The notes beneath the pieces were generated by a model, which was not told where the DNA came from, made no database searches, and was given only the letters and a program-made list of their open reading frames with translations. A DNA stretch of 64,000 nucleotides from Microbacterium caowuchunii. Lineage in GTDB: Bacteria > Actinomycetota > Actinomycetes > Actinomycetales > Microbacteriaceae. Location of the stretch: NCBI RefSeq assembly GCF_008727755.1, contig NZ_CP044231.1, positions 62,001-126,000 on the forward strand, given 5' to 3'. Position 1 is the first letter of the stretch; the number at the start of each line of letters is the position of its first letter. Positions 27,161 through 36,524 of the stretch are shown here, piece after piece. Both the position numbers and the translations under genes were made by a program.

Positions 27161-28473
27161 TGACGGTCCTGCTCGAGGTCGCGCCCGATCGGATCGCCGC
27201 CGCCGCCCGGCGGGTCATGGCGCGCTGCGAGGAGCTCGCGCGCGTCTCGGCCGCACCGGACGGGATCGAGCGGGTGTACCTCTCGCCGGAGCACGCGCGG
27301 GTCAACCGCCTCGCGGCGGAGTGGATGCGCGAGCTCGGCATGCGCACCCGGCAGGACGCCGCGGGCAACCAGGTCGGGCGCCTCGACCGGATCGAGGGCG
27401 ATCGGCTGTCGCCGGACGCCCCGACGCTCATGATCGGGTCGCACCTCGACACCGTGCCGGATGCCGGACGTTTCGACGGGATCGTCGGGGTGCTGATGGG
27501 CCTCGAGGTGGCGCGGCTGCTGCGCACCCCGGTGGGTGACGGCCGGCACGGGTCCGCGCTGCCCTTCGCGATCGAGGTCGTGGCGTTCTCGGACGAGGAG
27601 GGCACCCGGTTCGGCAAGGCGCTGCTCGGCTCCTCCGCTGTGGCCGGGCTCTGGGACGAGGACTGGTGGGCGCTCACGGATGCGGGCGGCACCACGCTGC
27701 GTCAGGCCTTCCTCGAGTTCGGACTCGACCCCGCGCGCATCGGGGAGGCGGCCCGGCGGCCCGATGAGCTCGTCGGCTACCTCGAGGCGCACATCGAGCA
27801 GGGACCGGAATTGGACCGCCGGGGGGAGGCGCTCGCCGTCGTCTCGTCCATCGCGAGTGCGCGCCGCTTCCAGTTGGTGGTCGAGGGCGAGGCGCGTCAC
27901 GCGGGCGGCACGCCCTACGACATGCGCCGCGACGCGCTGCTCGGCGCGAGCGAGGCCGCGCTGGCGGTGGAGCGGATCTGTCAGGCCGAGCATCACATCA
28001 TCGGCACCGTGGGGCAGCTCGAGGCGTTCCCCGGTGCGGTGAACATCGTGCCCGGCGAGGCCCGGTTCTCCCTCGACCTGCGCGGCGAGTTCGATGGCCA
28101 CCGCGACGACGTCTGGGACGCGATCTCGCACGAGCTCGACGCGATCATGGGGCGCCGCGGCCTGCGCTGGCACTCCCGCGAGGTGCACGACGCGGCCGCC
28201 GTGATGTGCGCGCCGCTGCTGCAGGACGTCGTGCGCCAGGGGATCACGTCGACGCGCGCGACCGGCTCCGAGGACCCCGCGGTGATCTTCAGCCGCGCCG
28301 GTCACGATGCGATGTCGATCGGCGCGATCACGGACGTGGGGATGCTGTTCCTGCGAAACCCGGACGGTATCAGCCACCACCGCGACGAGTCGGTCTCCGG
28401 CGCGGACGTGGCGCTCGGCATCCGTGCGCTCGCCGAGTCCGTGCTGCACCTCGCCGCGGACCGCCGCGCCTGA
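27160..28473 (+). CDS. allC: Allantoate amidohydrolase
   Basis: 437 residues from ATG 27160. M20 family amidase of the hydantoinase/carbamoylase group: GSHLDTVPDAGRFDGIVGV with metal ligands near 100, FSDEEGTRFGKALLGSSAVAG near 143 with the Glu pair, EAHIEQGPELDRRG near 210, and HAGGTPYDMRRDA in the dimerisation region. It hydrolyses allantoate to ureidoglycine, CO2 and ammonia. N-carbamoyl-amino acid hydrolases are the main alternative, but position after allB and pucG favours allantoate. An amidohydrolase gene follows after 44 bp. Confidence 0.9.
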   Translation: MTVLLEVAPDRIAAAARRVMARCEELARVSAAPDGIERVYLSPEHARVNRLAAEWMRELGMRTRQDAAGNQVGRLDRIEGDRLSPDAPTLMIGSHLDTVPDAGRFDGIVGVLMGLEVARLLRTPVGDGRHGSALPFAIEVVAFSDEEGTRFGKALLGSSAVAGLWDEDWWALTDAGGTTLRQAFLEFGLDPARIGEAARRPDELVGYLEAHIEQGPELDRRGEALAVVSSIASARRFQLVVEGEARHAGGTPYDMRRDALLGASEAALAVERICQAEHHIIGTVGQLEAFPGAVNIVPGEARFSLDLRGEFDGHRDDVWDAISHELDAIMGRRGLRWHSREVHDAAAVMCAPLLQDVVRQGITSTRATGSEDPAVIFSRAGHDAMSIGAITDVGMLFLRNPDGISHHRDESVSGADVALGIRALAESVLHLAADRRA

Positions 28474-28517
28474 CCGACCGACGAACCCGACCGACCCCCA
28501 CGATTGCCGAGGACCCC

Positions 28518-29891
28518 ATGGACCTGCTCGTCATCAACGCCCGCCTGATCACGGTCCCGGCCGGGACCGACGACCCCGGGTACATCGAGCGCGGCTGGAT
28601 GCGGGTCGAGGACGGCCGCATCGTCGCGCTCGGTGCCGGGGACCCGCCCGCGGCGGCCGCCGGAGAGGTGCTCGACGTCGCGGGGGCGTTCGTCGCCCCG
28701 GGGTTCGTGTCCTCCCACTCGCACCTGTTCACGAGCGGCCTGCGCGGCCTCGGCGTCGCCGACACGCTCTACGGCTGGTGCGACTCGATGCTGGGGATGA
28801 CGGCGCACGCCACCGCGGAGGACATCTACTGGTCGACCCTGCACGGCGCCCTGGACTTCCTCGCGAACGGCGTGACGACCGCGTACAACTTCACCGATCC
28901 GCTCCAGGCGTGGGAGTCCATGGTCGACGGGCGGCGCGAGGGCACCGCTCCGTTGCGCGAACCGGCGTACCACACCCGGCAGGCGGACGGCTGCCTGGAT
29001 GCCGGCATCCGCTTCGTGGACTCGATCGGGATGGACGCCACCGCCGGAACCGACGAGGAGATCTTCGCCCGGTTCGAGGCGGCCGTCGCCCACACGCGGG
29101 CCATGGATCCCGCCTACGCACTCGGCGCGTCGATCATGGGCCAGGTGCAGTGGTCGCCGCGTCCGGATGCCGCCGAGATCGAGGTCGAGGCGATGCGCCG
29201 GTTCGGTGTGACCAACCAGGCGCACTTCCTCGAGTCCCCGGAGGCCGTGCCGCTGCAGCAGTCCAAGTTCCGGATGTACGCGGATGCCGGTGCGCTCGGA
29301 CCCGACATGATGTTCGGGCACTTCATCCAGACCACACCGGAGATCATTGCGGAGGCCGCGGCGGGCGGGGCGAGCATGTCGTGGCAGCCCGCCTCGAACG
29401 GCCGGCTCGCCTCCGGTGTCGCGCTCGTCCCGGAGATGATCGAGCAGGGCATGAAGGTCGGGATGGGGCTCGACGACCAGGCCTGCACCGACGTCTCCGA
29501 TCCCTGGCAGAACATGCGGATGGGCATCGTGATGCAGCGGGCCCGCACGAAGGATCCGCTGTCGATGATGCCCGAGCGCGTGCTCCGGCTGCACACGCTG
29601 GGAAGCGCGGAGATCATGGGCGTCGCCGACCGGGTCGGCAGCCTCGAGGTGGGGAAGTACGCCGACTTCGTCGTGGTCGACCCGCGCCGTCCGGACGTCG
29701 GACCGCTCTGGCATCCGGTGCGCAGCTACGTGCTCGCCTGCGGCCTGCGGAACCTGACGCGCGTGTACGTCGGGGGCGAGCTCGTCAGCGAGGGCGGCGT
29801 CTCGACCAATCCGCGTGCGGCCGAGGCGAGCGCGCGGCTGCACGACAGCCTGCCGCGGGTCGCCGAGCGCCTCGGCCGTCACCCGCACTGA
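28518..29891 (+). CDS. Amidohydrolase, cytosine deaminase/AtzB-like
   Basis: 457 residues, ATG 28518. Subtype III amidohydrolase (one metal) with HxH S-HSHLF (67-69), the later ligands in AHFLESPEAVP and FGHFI, and the conserved Asp in GMGLDDQACTDVSD. Such enzymes deaminate or dechlorinate heterocycles (guanine, cytosine, 8-oxoguanine, hydroxyatrazine). It is the last gene in the allantoin operon, so it probably feeds a purine such as guanine or an 8-oxo purine into the pathway. The substrate cannot be read from the sequence. It converges with a lipoprotein gene ending at 29925. Confidence 0.85.
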   Translation: MDLLVINARLITVPAGTDDPGYIERGWMRVEDGRIVALGAGDPPAAAAGEVLDVAGAFVAPGFVSSHSHLFTSGLRGLGVADTLYGWCDSMLGMTAHATAEDIYWSTLHGALDFLANGVTTAYNFTDPLQAWESMVDGRREGTAPLREPAYHTRQADGCLDAGIRFVDSIGMDATAGTDEEIFARFEAAVAHTRAMDPAYALGASIMGQVQWSPRPDAAEIEVEAMRRFGVTNQAHFLESPEAVPLQQSKFRMYADAGALGPDMMFGHFIQTTPEIIAEAAAGGASMSWQPASNGRLASGVALVPEMIEQGMKVGMGLDDQACTDVSDPWQNMRMGIVMQRARTKDPLSMMPERVLRLHTLGSAEIMGVADRVGSLEVGKYADFVVVDPRRPDVGPLWHPVRSYVLACGLRNLTRVYVGGELVSEGGVSTNPRAAEASARLHDSLPRVAERLGRHPH

Positions 29892-29924
29892 CACCGGTCA
29901 GCGGGTGGCTCCGCCGCGCCGACG

Positions 29925-30431
29925 TCAGCGGGCGGCTCCGGCGAGGCTGCCCGTGCTCTGCACACCCGGTTCGCCGATGATGCAGGACACGATGCGGTCG
30001 CCGCCCTCCTCCCAGCTCACCTGCGTGGGCGTGTACGACGTGAACTCGAGGACGGACTCCTCGTACGGGAGCCCCACGAAGTCGGAGAAGGCGGCGTAGC
30101 AGGCCTCGTCCGCCGCGGCCCAGACGGACTCCTCGCCGGGCCACGCCCCGTCCGGGAGCACGGCCTCGTGGAAGACCTCGTAGGAGTGCGGCTCCGAGCA
30201 CGGGACGACCGGCACGTCGTACACCTGCTCCTCGCTCTGGTCGTCGAGGCAGTCCCCCACGGAGAGGGCGAACACGTCGATCCTCCCGCTGGCCGTGACC
30301 TCGCCGCTGTCGGTGTCCCGCGTCGCGGTGTCGTCGGCTTCGAGGGCGGTGCCCACCTGGGCGCACCCACCCAGCAGCGCCGCGGCGGCGAGGGCGACGG
30401 CCGCGGGGAGCAGGCGACGGGTGACGGGCAT
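29925..30431 (-). CDS. Septum formation family lipoprotein
   Basis: 168 residues from ATG 30431. A signal peptide ends in the lipobox LLGGC (19-23), so it should be a membrane-anchored lipoprotein. The mature region has the Septum_form signature: SVGDCLDD, VPVVPCSEPHSYEVF, and the terminal IVSCIIG, with conserved cysteines in pairs. Members of this family are found in actinobacteria and were linked to septum formation by homology only. It starts divergently from another lipoprotein gene (30592) and lies inside the catabolic region without clear link. Confidence 0.88.
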   Translation of the reverse strand: MPVTRRLLPAAVALAAAALLGGCAQVGTALEADDTATRDTDSGEVTASGRIDVFALSVGDCLDDQSEEQVYDVPVVPCSEPHSYEVFHEAVLPDGAWPGEESVWAAADEACYAAFSDFVGLPYEESVLEFTSYTPTQVSWEEGGDRIVSCIIGEPGVQSTGSLAGAAR

Positions 30432-30591
30432 GGCGGACTCGCTTTCCAGACGGCGGACGCGCGGGGGAGGCGTCCGGCGGCTCCCGGGGGGTGGAGCGCA
30501 GGTTCCGAGGGTATCCGGGTGCACGTCCGCGGCCGTGGCCCCTGACGCCGTGCCCGCGGACGCGGTACCATCCGCTGCGAAGGGGAGGGAC

Positions 30592-31446
30592 GTGGCCCTG
30601 CGATCGCGAAGCGCCGCGTGGCCGTTCGCACTGATCGTGACCGCCGCGGGGCTCGTCGGCTGTGCGGGCGCGGCGTCCGCGCCCGAGGACATCGCGGTCG
30701 CCGTCTACCAGCCCCGCACCGACGTGGCGGCGGGGCGCATCGCGATCACGGTCGAGAACCTGCGGTCGGAGCCCCTCGAGATCACCGGCGCGCGCCTGGA
30801 ATCCCCCGGGTTCGCCGAACCCATGACCTGGCCGGGCGAGCGGACGGCCACGGTGCCGCCGGGGAGGGCGGTGGACCTGCGCGTGCCGCTCGTCCCGCCG
30901 GACTGCGCCGCGGACCCGCCGGTCACCGGGACGGTCGAGCTGACGTACCGGAAGGGGGCGGACGACGTGGATGCCCGCCTGCCCCTTCCCGGTGGGGACG
31001 ACCGGCTCCCCGCGCTCTGGCGACAGGGCTGCCTGGCGTCGCGGGTCGCCGAGGTCGCCACGATAGGCAGCGCCGACTTCCTCTGGACGCCGGGCGTCCC
31101 CGAGGCCGTGCTCGTGGTCGACATCGTGCCGACCGGCCGGGAGGGGACCGTGCGGCTCCTCGAGGCTGCCGGGACGACGCTGCTGTCCCCGGCGCAGGAG
31201 GGTCGTGCCGTGCCCAGCGCGCCGCTGGACATCGCGGTCTCGGCGTCCGACCCGCCCTCGTCGCTGCGGGTGCCGATGGTGCCCAACCGATGTGACGCCC
31301 ATGCCCTCGCCGAGGACAAGGTCGGCACCCGCATCCCCCTCCTGGTCGAGACCGAGGACGGGTCGACCGGCCGGCTGGTGCTCGCCGCATCCGATGCGCT
31401 CCGGGAGCGGATGTACGGCTTCTTCGTGGACGCCTGCGCGCTCTGA
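30592..31446 (+). CDS. Putative lipoprotein, unknown
   Basis: 284 residues from GTG 30592 with a good ribosome site (AAGGGGAGGGA). N-terminal signal peptide with lipobox VGCAG near 22-26. The mature part has two similar beta-rich halves (AVYQPRTDVAAGRIAITVENLRSEPLEITGARLES and VVDIVPTGREGTVRLLEAAG). The C-terminus is DALRERMYGFFVDACAL. No named family is recognised. Divergent from the septum-formation lipoprotein gene and 208 bp before the ABC importer operon. Confidence 0.7.
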   Translation: MALRSRSAAWPFALIVTAAGLVGCAGAASAPEDIAVAVYQPRTDVAAGRIAITVENLRSEPLEITGARLESPGFAEPMTWPGERTATVPPGRAVDLRVPLVPPDCAADPPVTGTVELTYRKGADDVDARLPLPGGDDRLPALWRQGCLASRVAEVATIGSADFLWTPGVPEAVLVVDIVPTGREGTVRLLEAAGTTLLSPAQEGRAVPSAPLDIAVSASDPPSSLRVPMVPNRCDAHALAEDKVGTRIPLLVETEDGSTGRLVLAASDALRERMYGFFVDACAL

Positions 31447-31485
31447 TCCGCGGCGGGGCATCCCGCAGATGTGTAACGGTGCCGA

Positions 31486-31503
31486 AACACGAGCGCCAGT
31501 GTT
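31486..31503. promoter_or_regulatory. Candidate operator upstream of the ABC importer operon
   Basis: The 18-mer AACACGAGCGCCAGTGTT is an imperfect palindrome (AACAC, GCGC core, GTGTT). It lies 152 bp before the first gene and just upstream of a possible -10-like TAGCGT at 31523. A cupin-XRE regulator gene sits at the end of this block and could act here, but there is no direct evidence. Confidence 0.35.
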
Positions 31504-31654
31504 CGTGAAATCTACATCGCATAGCGTCGGTCACGTCGCGCACCTCTGGCTTCACCGCGACGGGGTCCCCGGGGAATCCGGTCCCCGTCCGTTTCGGAAC
31601 CGCGAGACGCACCCACCCACCCGAGTGCACCAACCGACAAACGGGAGACAGCAT

Positions 31655-32728
31655 ATGTCCCGCTTTTCCACCCGACGCGCACGCGTCGCCACCTCTCTGG
31701 CAGCCCTCACGCTGTCCGCCCTCGCACTGAGCGCCTGCGCCGGCGGATCCGCCGACGAAGCGACCGCGGCGGCCGACGACGAGAGTGCGAGCCACGGCGA
31801 CATCACCCTCCAGCTGAGCTGGATCAAGAACGAGGAGTTCGCGGGCGAGTACTTCGCCGACAGCGAGGGCTACTACACCGAAGCGGGCTTCGACTCCGTG
31901 ACCCTGGTGCCCGGACCCTCCGGCGGCATCCCCGAGATCATGAGCGGCACCGCGGACATCTCGATCAGCGACGCCGTCCAGGCGGGCGCAGCCATCGCGA
32001 ACGAGGGCGCACCGATCAAGATCATCGGAGCCACCTTCCAGGCGAACCCCTTCACGGTGCTCTCGCTCGCCGACGGCGGTGACATCGCCACTCCGGAGGA
32101 CCTCAAGGGCAAGAAGATCGGCGTCCAGGACTCGAACATGACGCTGTTCAACGCGTTGCTGGATGCGAACGACATCGACCCGTCGGAGCTGACCATCGTC
32201 CCGGTCCAGTACGACCCGGCGCCCCTGCTCAACGGCGAGGTCGACGGCTTCATGGCCTACCTGACCAACGAGGCGATCTCGGTCGAGATGGAGGGCTTCG
32301 CCACCACGAACTTCCCGCTCGCCGAGAACGGCATGCCCTTCGTCGCCGAGGTCTTCATCGTCACCGACGAGAAGATCGCGTCCGACCGGGAGATGCTCAA
32401 GGCGTTCCTCGCCGCTGAGATCAAGGGCTGGACCGACGCGGTCAACGATGCGGAGGCGGGAGCCGCGCTCGCCGTCGACGTGTACGGCAAGGACCTCGGT
32501 CTCGACCTGGAGAAGGCCGTGGCCGGATCCGTCGCCCAGAACCTGCTGATCGACACCGAGGAGACCCGCGAGAACGGTCTGTTCACCGTCTCCGAGAAGC
32601 TCCAGAAGGAGACGATCGCGACGCTCGAGCGGGCCGGCATCACGGTGACCGCCGACGTGCTGTTCGACATGTCGCTGCTCGCAGAGGTCTACGAGCAGTA
32701 CCCCGAACTGATCGCCTACGCGGGCTGA
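31655..32728 (+). CDS. NMT1/SsuA-type ABC transporter substrate-binding lipoprotein
   Basis: 357 residues from ATG 31655. Signal peptide with lipobox ALSAC (C28). The mature protein has the periplasmic-binding fold of the NMT1/THI5 group: LSWIKNEEFAGEYFADSEGYY, LVPGPSGGIPEIMSGTADISI, GKKIGVQDSNMTLFNALL and VPVQYDPAPLLNGEVDGFMAY. Such proteins bind pyrimidine, purine, sulfonate or nitrate-like ligands. The block organisation (binding protein, ATPase, two permeases, then deaminases) suggests a purine or pyrimidine base. A close paralogue is encoded at 45729-46781. Confidence 0.9.
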   Translation: MSRFSTRRARVATSLAALTLSALALSACAGGSADEATAAADDESASHGDITLQLSWIKNEEFAGEYFADSEGYYTEAGFDSVTLVPGPSGGIPEIMSGTADISISDAVQAGAAIANEGAPIKIIGATFQANPFTVLSLADGGDIATPEDLKGKKIGVQDSNMTLFNALLDANDIDPSELTIVPVQYDPAPLLNGEVDGFMAYLTNEAISVEMEGFATTNFPLAENGMPFVAEVFIVTDEKIASDREMLKAFLAAEIKGWTDAVNDAEAGAALAVDVYGKDLGLDLEKAVAGSVAQNLLIDTEETRENGLFTVSEKLQKETIATLERAGITVTADVLFDMSLLAEVYEQYPELIAYAG

Positions 32729-32761
32729 CCCCCCATCCCCGCCGGATAACGAAGGAATACT

Positions 32762-33586
32762 GTGACCGACACGGCCACTCTGACCGGTGCCCAGGGGACG
32801 ACCCTGGGCACCGGGCTCCAGATCACGGATCTCAACAAGGTGTTCAGCGTCGGCCGCAAGAGCGTCGTCGCGCTGCAGGACGCCAACCTCCACACCGACC
32901 AGGGCACCTTCCTCTCGCTGCTGGGACCGTCCGGATGCGGCAAGTCCACCATCCTGCGGATCCTCGCCGGGCTCGAGGACCCCACCAGCGGCACCACCCG
33001 CGTCGACGGCAAGAGCCCCAAGCAGCTGCGCAAGGCGAACGAACTGGGCATCGCGTTCCAGGACTCGGCGCTCCTACCCTGGCGCAGCGTCCAGTCCAAC
33101 ATCCAGCTGCCGTTCGAGGTCGCGGGCAAGCCCGTCGACAAGGCCTACGTGGCCGAGATGATCGCGCTGGTCGGGCTCAAGGGCTTCGAGAAGGCCAAGC
33201 CGGCGCAGTTGTCCGGCGGGATGCGCCAGCGCGTCTCGATCGCCCGGTCCCTCATCATGAAGCCCTCGGTGCTGCTGTTCGACGAACCCTTCGGTGCGCT
33301 CGACGACATGACCCGGCAGAAGCTCAACCTCGAACTGCTGCGCATCTGGACCGAGAAGCCGGCGACGACCCTACTGGTCACCCACGGCATCTCCGAGGCC
33401 ATCTTCCTCTCCGACCAGGTCGCGGTCATGAGCCCGCGTCCCGGTCGCATCAAGGAGGTCATGACGATCGACCTGCCGCGCCCGCGGACCCCGGAGATGA
33501 TGCGGACGCCCGAGTTCCACGCGTACGTCGACCAGGCCTCGGAACTGCTCTTCGGCGTCGGAGGCGCCGCCGCCGATGACCACTGA
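32762..33586 (+). CDS. ABC transporter ATP-binding protein (SsuB/TauB/ThiZ type)
   Basis: 274 residues, GTG 32762. Walker A GPSGCGKS (55-62), Q-loop Q100, signature LSGGMRQR (150-157), Walker B LLFDEP (171-176) and switch His208. Group of ATPases that energise NMT1-type importers. Start lies 33 bp after the binding-protein stop and its end overlaps the permease start by 11 bp. The C-terminal extension after 220 carries [21 protein letters not shown], typical of this subfamily. Confidence 0.95.
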   Translation: MTDTATLTGAQGTTLGTGLQITDLNKVFSVGRKSVVALQDANLHTDQGTFLSLLGPSGCGKSTILRILAGLEDPTSGTTRVDGKSPKQLRKANELGIAFQDSALLPWRSVQSNIQLPFEVAGKPVDKAYVAEMIALVGLKGFEKAKPAQLSGGMRQRVSIARSLIMKPSVLLFDEPFGALDDMTRQKLNLELLRIWTEKPATTLLVTHGISEAIFLSDQVAVMSPRPGRIKEVMTIDLPRPRTPEMMRTPEFHAYVDQASELLFGVGGAAADDH

Positions 33587-34412
33587 GCAGGCGGTGGGCG
33601 GCACCATCCGCTGGGAGGACATCCGCCTCCCCGCCTGGGTGACCGGCCTCATCGGCGGCATCGCCGTGATCATCGCCTGGTGGATCGCGGCGACCACGAT
33701 CTTCGCGAACGTCGGCCCCGGCAACGTGCAGGCCATCCCGACGCCGATCCAGGTCGTGGAGGGCTTCTTCATCAGCGGGTGGGACTTCTACCTCCGCAAC
33801 TTCTCCGTCACCCTCTCCGAGGCCGGCATCGGCTACCTCTGGGGCAACGTCATCGCCCTGCTCCTGTCCGGCGTCGTGCTGGTGGTGCCGCGGCTCGAGG
33901 GCGTCGTCATGCAGCTCGCCATCATCACGTACTGCATCCCGATCGTCGCCATCGGCCTCCTCCTGGTCATCGTCATCCCCGTGCCGAAGGCGGGGGAGCC
34001 CTCCGGCACCGCGATCGTGCTGGCGGCGCTGAGCGTCTTCTTCACCACGGTCGTGGGGGCCCTGCTCGGGCTGAAGGCCGCCGACAAGGCGAGCCTCGAC
34101 GTGATCACCGTCTACGGCGGGTCGCGCTTCACCCAGCTGCGGAAGGTCCGGCTCATCGCCGCGCTCCCCGCCATCCTCAACGCACTGCAGATCGCGGTCC
34201 CGGCCGCGTTCCTCGGGGCGGTCCTCGGCGAGTTCTTCGGCAAGGTCGAGCTCGGGGTCGGGCCGTCCATGATCGCCGCCCAGCAGGCGTTGAACGCGCC
34301 CCTCGTCTGGGACATCGCCCTCGCCTCCGGAGCCGTCGCCCTCGCCGGGTACGGCCTCATCGGACTCATCGCCCGCGCCATCGCGCCCTGGTCGAAGGGA
34401 GCACAGAAATGA
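33576..34412 (+). CDS. ABC transporter permease 1 (NMT1-type importer)
   Basis: 278 residues, ATG 33576. Six hydrophobic segments: about 20-42, 85-105, 109-135, 147-170, 190-220 and 245-265. The cytoplasmic EAA-like loop is [29 protein letters not shown]_transp_1 fold, likely forms a heterodimer with the next gene product. Overlaps the ATPase gene by 11 bp and the next permease by 4 bp. Confidence 0.92.
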   Translation: MTTEQAVGGTIRWEDIRLPAWVTGLIGGIAVIIAWWIAATTIFANVGPGNVQAIPTPIQVVEGFFISGWDFYLRNFSVTLSEAGIGYLWGNVIALLLSGVVLVVPRLEGVVMQLAIITYCIPIVAIGLLLVIVIPVPKAGEPSGTAIVLAALSVFFTTVVGALLGLKAADKASLDVITVYGGSRFTQLRKVRLIAALPAILNALQIAVPAAFLGAVLGEFFGKVELGVGPSMIAAQQALNAPLVWDIALASGAVALAGYGLIGLIARAIAPWSKGAQK

Positions 34413-35293
34413 CCGACACCCTGGCGGCCCCGCTGCCGCCCACCGTCGCGAGAGCGGCGTCGTCCGCCCCCCTCGACGTCTCCATCAAGCAGGAGGCGCG
34501 CAAGGCCACCCTCCGCGCCGTCGGCAGCTCGCTGCTGACCTTCGGCCTGACGATCGTCGCGGTCGTCGTGCTCTGGGTCGGTGCGCTCTGGGTCTTCAAC
34601 GTGAGCCCATACGTCGGCAAGGGTCCGGTGGACGTGTGGAACTACCTGTTCGCCCTCCCCGCATCCGACGCCAACCGGGCACAGATGTTCTCCCAGCTGT
34701 GGGTGACCCTCGGCCACTCCGCGGTGGGGTTCTTCGCGGGGCTCGTCGTCGCGCTCCTCGTCGCAATGATCTTCCAGCTGAGCCGCGGTGCCGAGCACGC
34801 CCTGATGCCGTTGGCGATGCTGTTGCGCTCGGTCCCGCTCGTCGCGATGGCACCGGTCATCATCCTGATCTTCGGCCGCGACTTCGCCTCGGTCGCGGTG
34901 ATCGGCGGCATCGTGGTGCTCTTCCCCGCGCTCGTGAACATCGTGTTCGGCCTGAAGTCCGCGCCGCCCCAGATGAACGACCTGGTGTCGGTCTACGGCG
35001 GAAGCTCGTGGACGACGCTGCGCAAGGTCGCCCTGCCCTCCGCGCTGCCCTCGCTCCTGGCGGCCGTCCGGATCTCCGTGCCCGGCGCCATCACCGGGGC
35101 CCTGCTGGCGGAGTGGCTGGCGGTCGGCGGCGGGATCGGCGGCGCGGTGGGCGGATACATCGCCGCGGCGCAGTTCTCGGCGCTGTGGACCGCGGTCGTG
35201 TTCGTGACGGCCACCGCCCTCATCCTGTACAACCTCGTGCAGCTGCTGGAAGCGGTCGTCCTGGCCCGGATGGGGATGGCCGACCGCGCCTGA
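34409..35293 (+). CDS. ABC transporter permease 2 (NMT1-type importer)
   Basis: 294 residues, ATG 34409. Same fold as permease 1 with EAA-like loop DLVSVYGGSSWTTLRKVALPSALPSL, and a longer N-terminal cytoplasmic region. Six membrane segments are visible from about 40 to 285. The operon ends here; palindromic repeat copy B follows 25 bp downstream and may act as terminator, then the deaminase gene begins after 176 bp. Confidence 0.92.
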   Translation: MTDTLAAPLPPTVARAASSAPLDVSIKQEARKATLRAVGSSLLTFGLTIVAVVVLWVGALWVFNVSPYVGKGPVDVWNYLFALPASDANRAQMFSQLWVTLGHSAVGFFAGLVVALLVAMIFQLSRGAEHALMPLAMLLRSVPLVAMAPVIILIFGRDFASVAVIGGIVVLFPALVNIVFGLKSAPPQMNDLVSVYGGSSWTTLRKVALPSALPSLLAAVRISVPGAITGALLAEWLAVGGGIGGAVGGYIAAAQFSALWTAVVFVTATALILYNLVQLLEAVVLARMGMADRA

Positions 35294-35317
35294 CCCCGCC
35301 CCGTTTCCCACCCTCTT

Positions 35318-35393
35318 CCCCGCGAGACTGCATAGTGGGCACGAAACAGCGCGTGACGGCATCCGTCTCGTGCTCTCTATGCAGTCTCGCGGG
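35318..35393. repeat. Nested palindromic repeat, family 1, copy B
   Basis: 76 bp with the same outer arms CCCGCGAGACTGCA / TGCAGTCTCGCGGG and an internal TCCGTCTCGTGC block shared with copy C; lies after the ABC permease stop and before the adenine-deaminase-like gene. Orientation matches copy C. Confidence 0.85.
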
Positions 35394-35468
35394 AGAATGA
35401 CCTGAACCATCCCGACCGGCCACCATGCCCGGCCGCCCGTCGGCCTGCCGGACCAGCTAAGGAAGACC

Positions 35469-36500
35469 ATGACCGATCTCACCGCCTTCGCCTTCGGACT
35501 CCCCAAGGCGGAGCTCCACCTGCACCTCGAGGGGACGCTGGAGCCGGAACTGAAGTTCGCCCTCGCCGCCCGCAACGGCATCGAACTGGCGGAGAAGACC
35601 GTCGAGGACGTCCGCGCCACCTACGACTTCACCGACCTGACGAGCTTCCTGGCCGTGTACTACCCCGCGATGCAGGTGCTGCAGACCGCGGAGGACTTCC
35701 ACGATCTCGCCTGGGCATACCTGGAGCGTGCGGCAGCGCAGGGCGTCGTGCACGCGGAGATGTTCTTCGACCCGCAGGCGCACACCAGCCGCGGCGTGCC
35801 GTTCGCGAACGTCATCACCGGATACCGCCGCGCCGCCGTCCGTGCGCAGGACGAACTCGGCATCTCGGCCGAGCTGATCATGTGCTTCCTGCGCGACTTT
35901 TCCGCGGAGTACGCGATGGCGACCCTGATGGAGGCGCTCCCCTACAAGGCGTGGATCCTCGGGGTCGGCCTCGACTCCGACGAGCGCGACAACCCGCCGG
36001 CGAAGTTCGCCGCCGTCTTCGAGCGCGCCAAGGCCGAGGGCTTCTTCCTCACGATGCACTGCGACATCGACCAGATCGGCTCCGTCGACAACATCCGCAC
36101 GGTCCTCACCGGGATCGGCGTCGATCGCATCGACCACGGCACGAACATCGTCGAGGACCCGGAACTGGTCGCCCTCGCGATCGAGAAGGGGATCGGCTTC
36201 ACCTGCTGCCCGGTCTCGAACTCGTTCGTGACCGAGCAGATGAAGGCGGACGAGATCGTGGGGCTGCTGCGCCAGGGCGCTCGCGTCATGCTGAACTCGG
36301 ACGACCCGGCCTACTTCGGCGCCTACGTCGGGGACAACTACGTCGCGCTCGCCGAGCAGGCCGGTCTGTCGGAGGCCGAGCTCGTGCAGCTGGCGGTCAA
36401 CTCCTTCGAGGCCTCGTGGCTCACGCCCGCACGCCGGGCCGCGTACATCGCGCGGGTGCACGAGTACGCTGCCTCGCACAGCGCGGCGATCCCCGTCTGA
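35469..36500 (+). CDS. Adenine/adenosine deaminase-like protein lacking the HAGE glutamate
   Basis: 343 residues, ATG 35469. It has the ADA fold: HLHLEGTLEPE with H17/H19, MCFLRDFSAEYA near 138, GVGLDSDE (166-172), IDHGTNI with H223 and NSDDP with D278/D279. The GLDS-x-E and HGTNI sequences resemble adenine (6-aminopurine) deaminases more than adenosine deaminases. However, where the family has HAGEEG (catalytic Glu as proton donor) this protein has MHCDIDQ (H197 to Q202). The enzyme may therefore use another acid or be changed in substrate. Co-transcribed with the regulator and the next deaminase-like gene. Confidence 0.85.
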   Translation: MTDLTAFAFGLPKAELHLHLEGTLEPELKFALAARNGIELAEKTVEDVRATYDFTDLTSFLAVYYPAMQVLQTAEDFHDLAWAYLERAAAQGVVHAEMFFDPQAHTSRGVPFANVITGYRRAAVRAQDELGISAELIMCFLRDFSAEYAMATLMEALPYKAWILGVGLDSDERDNPPAKFAAVFERAKAEGFFLTMHCDIDQIGSVDNIRTVLTGIGVDRIDHGTNIVEDPELVALAIEKGIGFTCCPVSNSFVTEQMKADEIVGLLRQGARVMLNSDDPAYFGAYVGDNYVALAEQAGLSEAELVQLAVNSFEASWLTPARRAAYIARVHEYAASHSAAIPV

Positions 36501-36524
36501 GTGCCGCCGAGCCGAGAGCAGCAG

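Noticed and set aside
29898..29950. Short direct repeat GTCAGCGGG(T/C)GGCTCCG between converging genes
   Set aside because: Two short imperfect copies partly overlapping a stop codon and coding sequence; too little to support a separate element.
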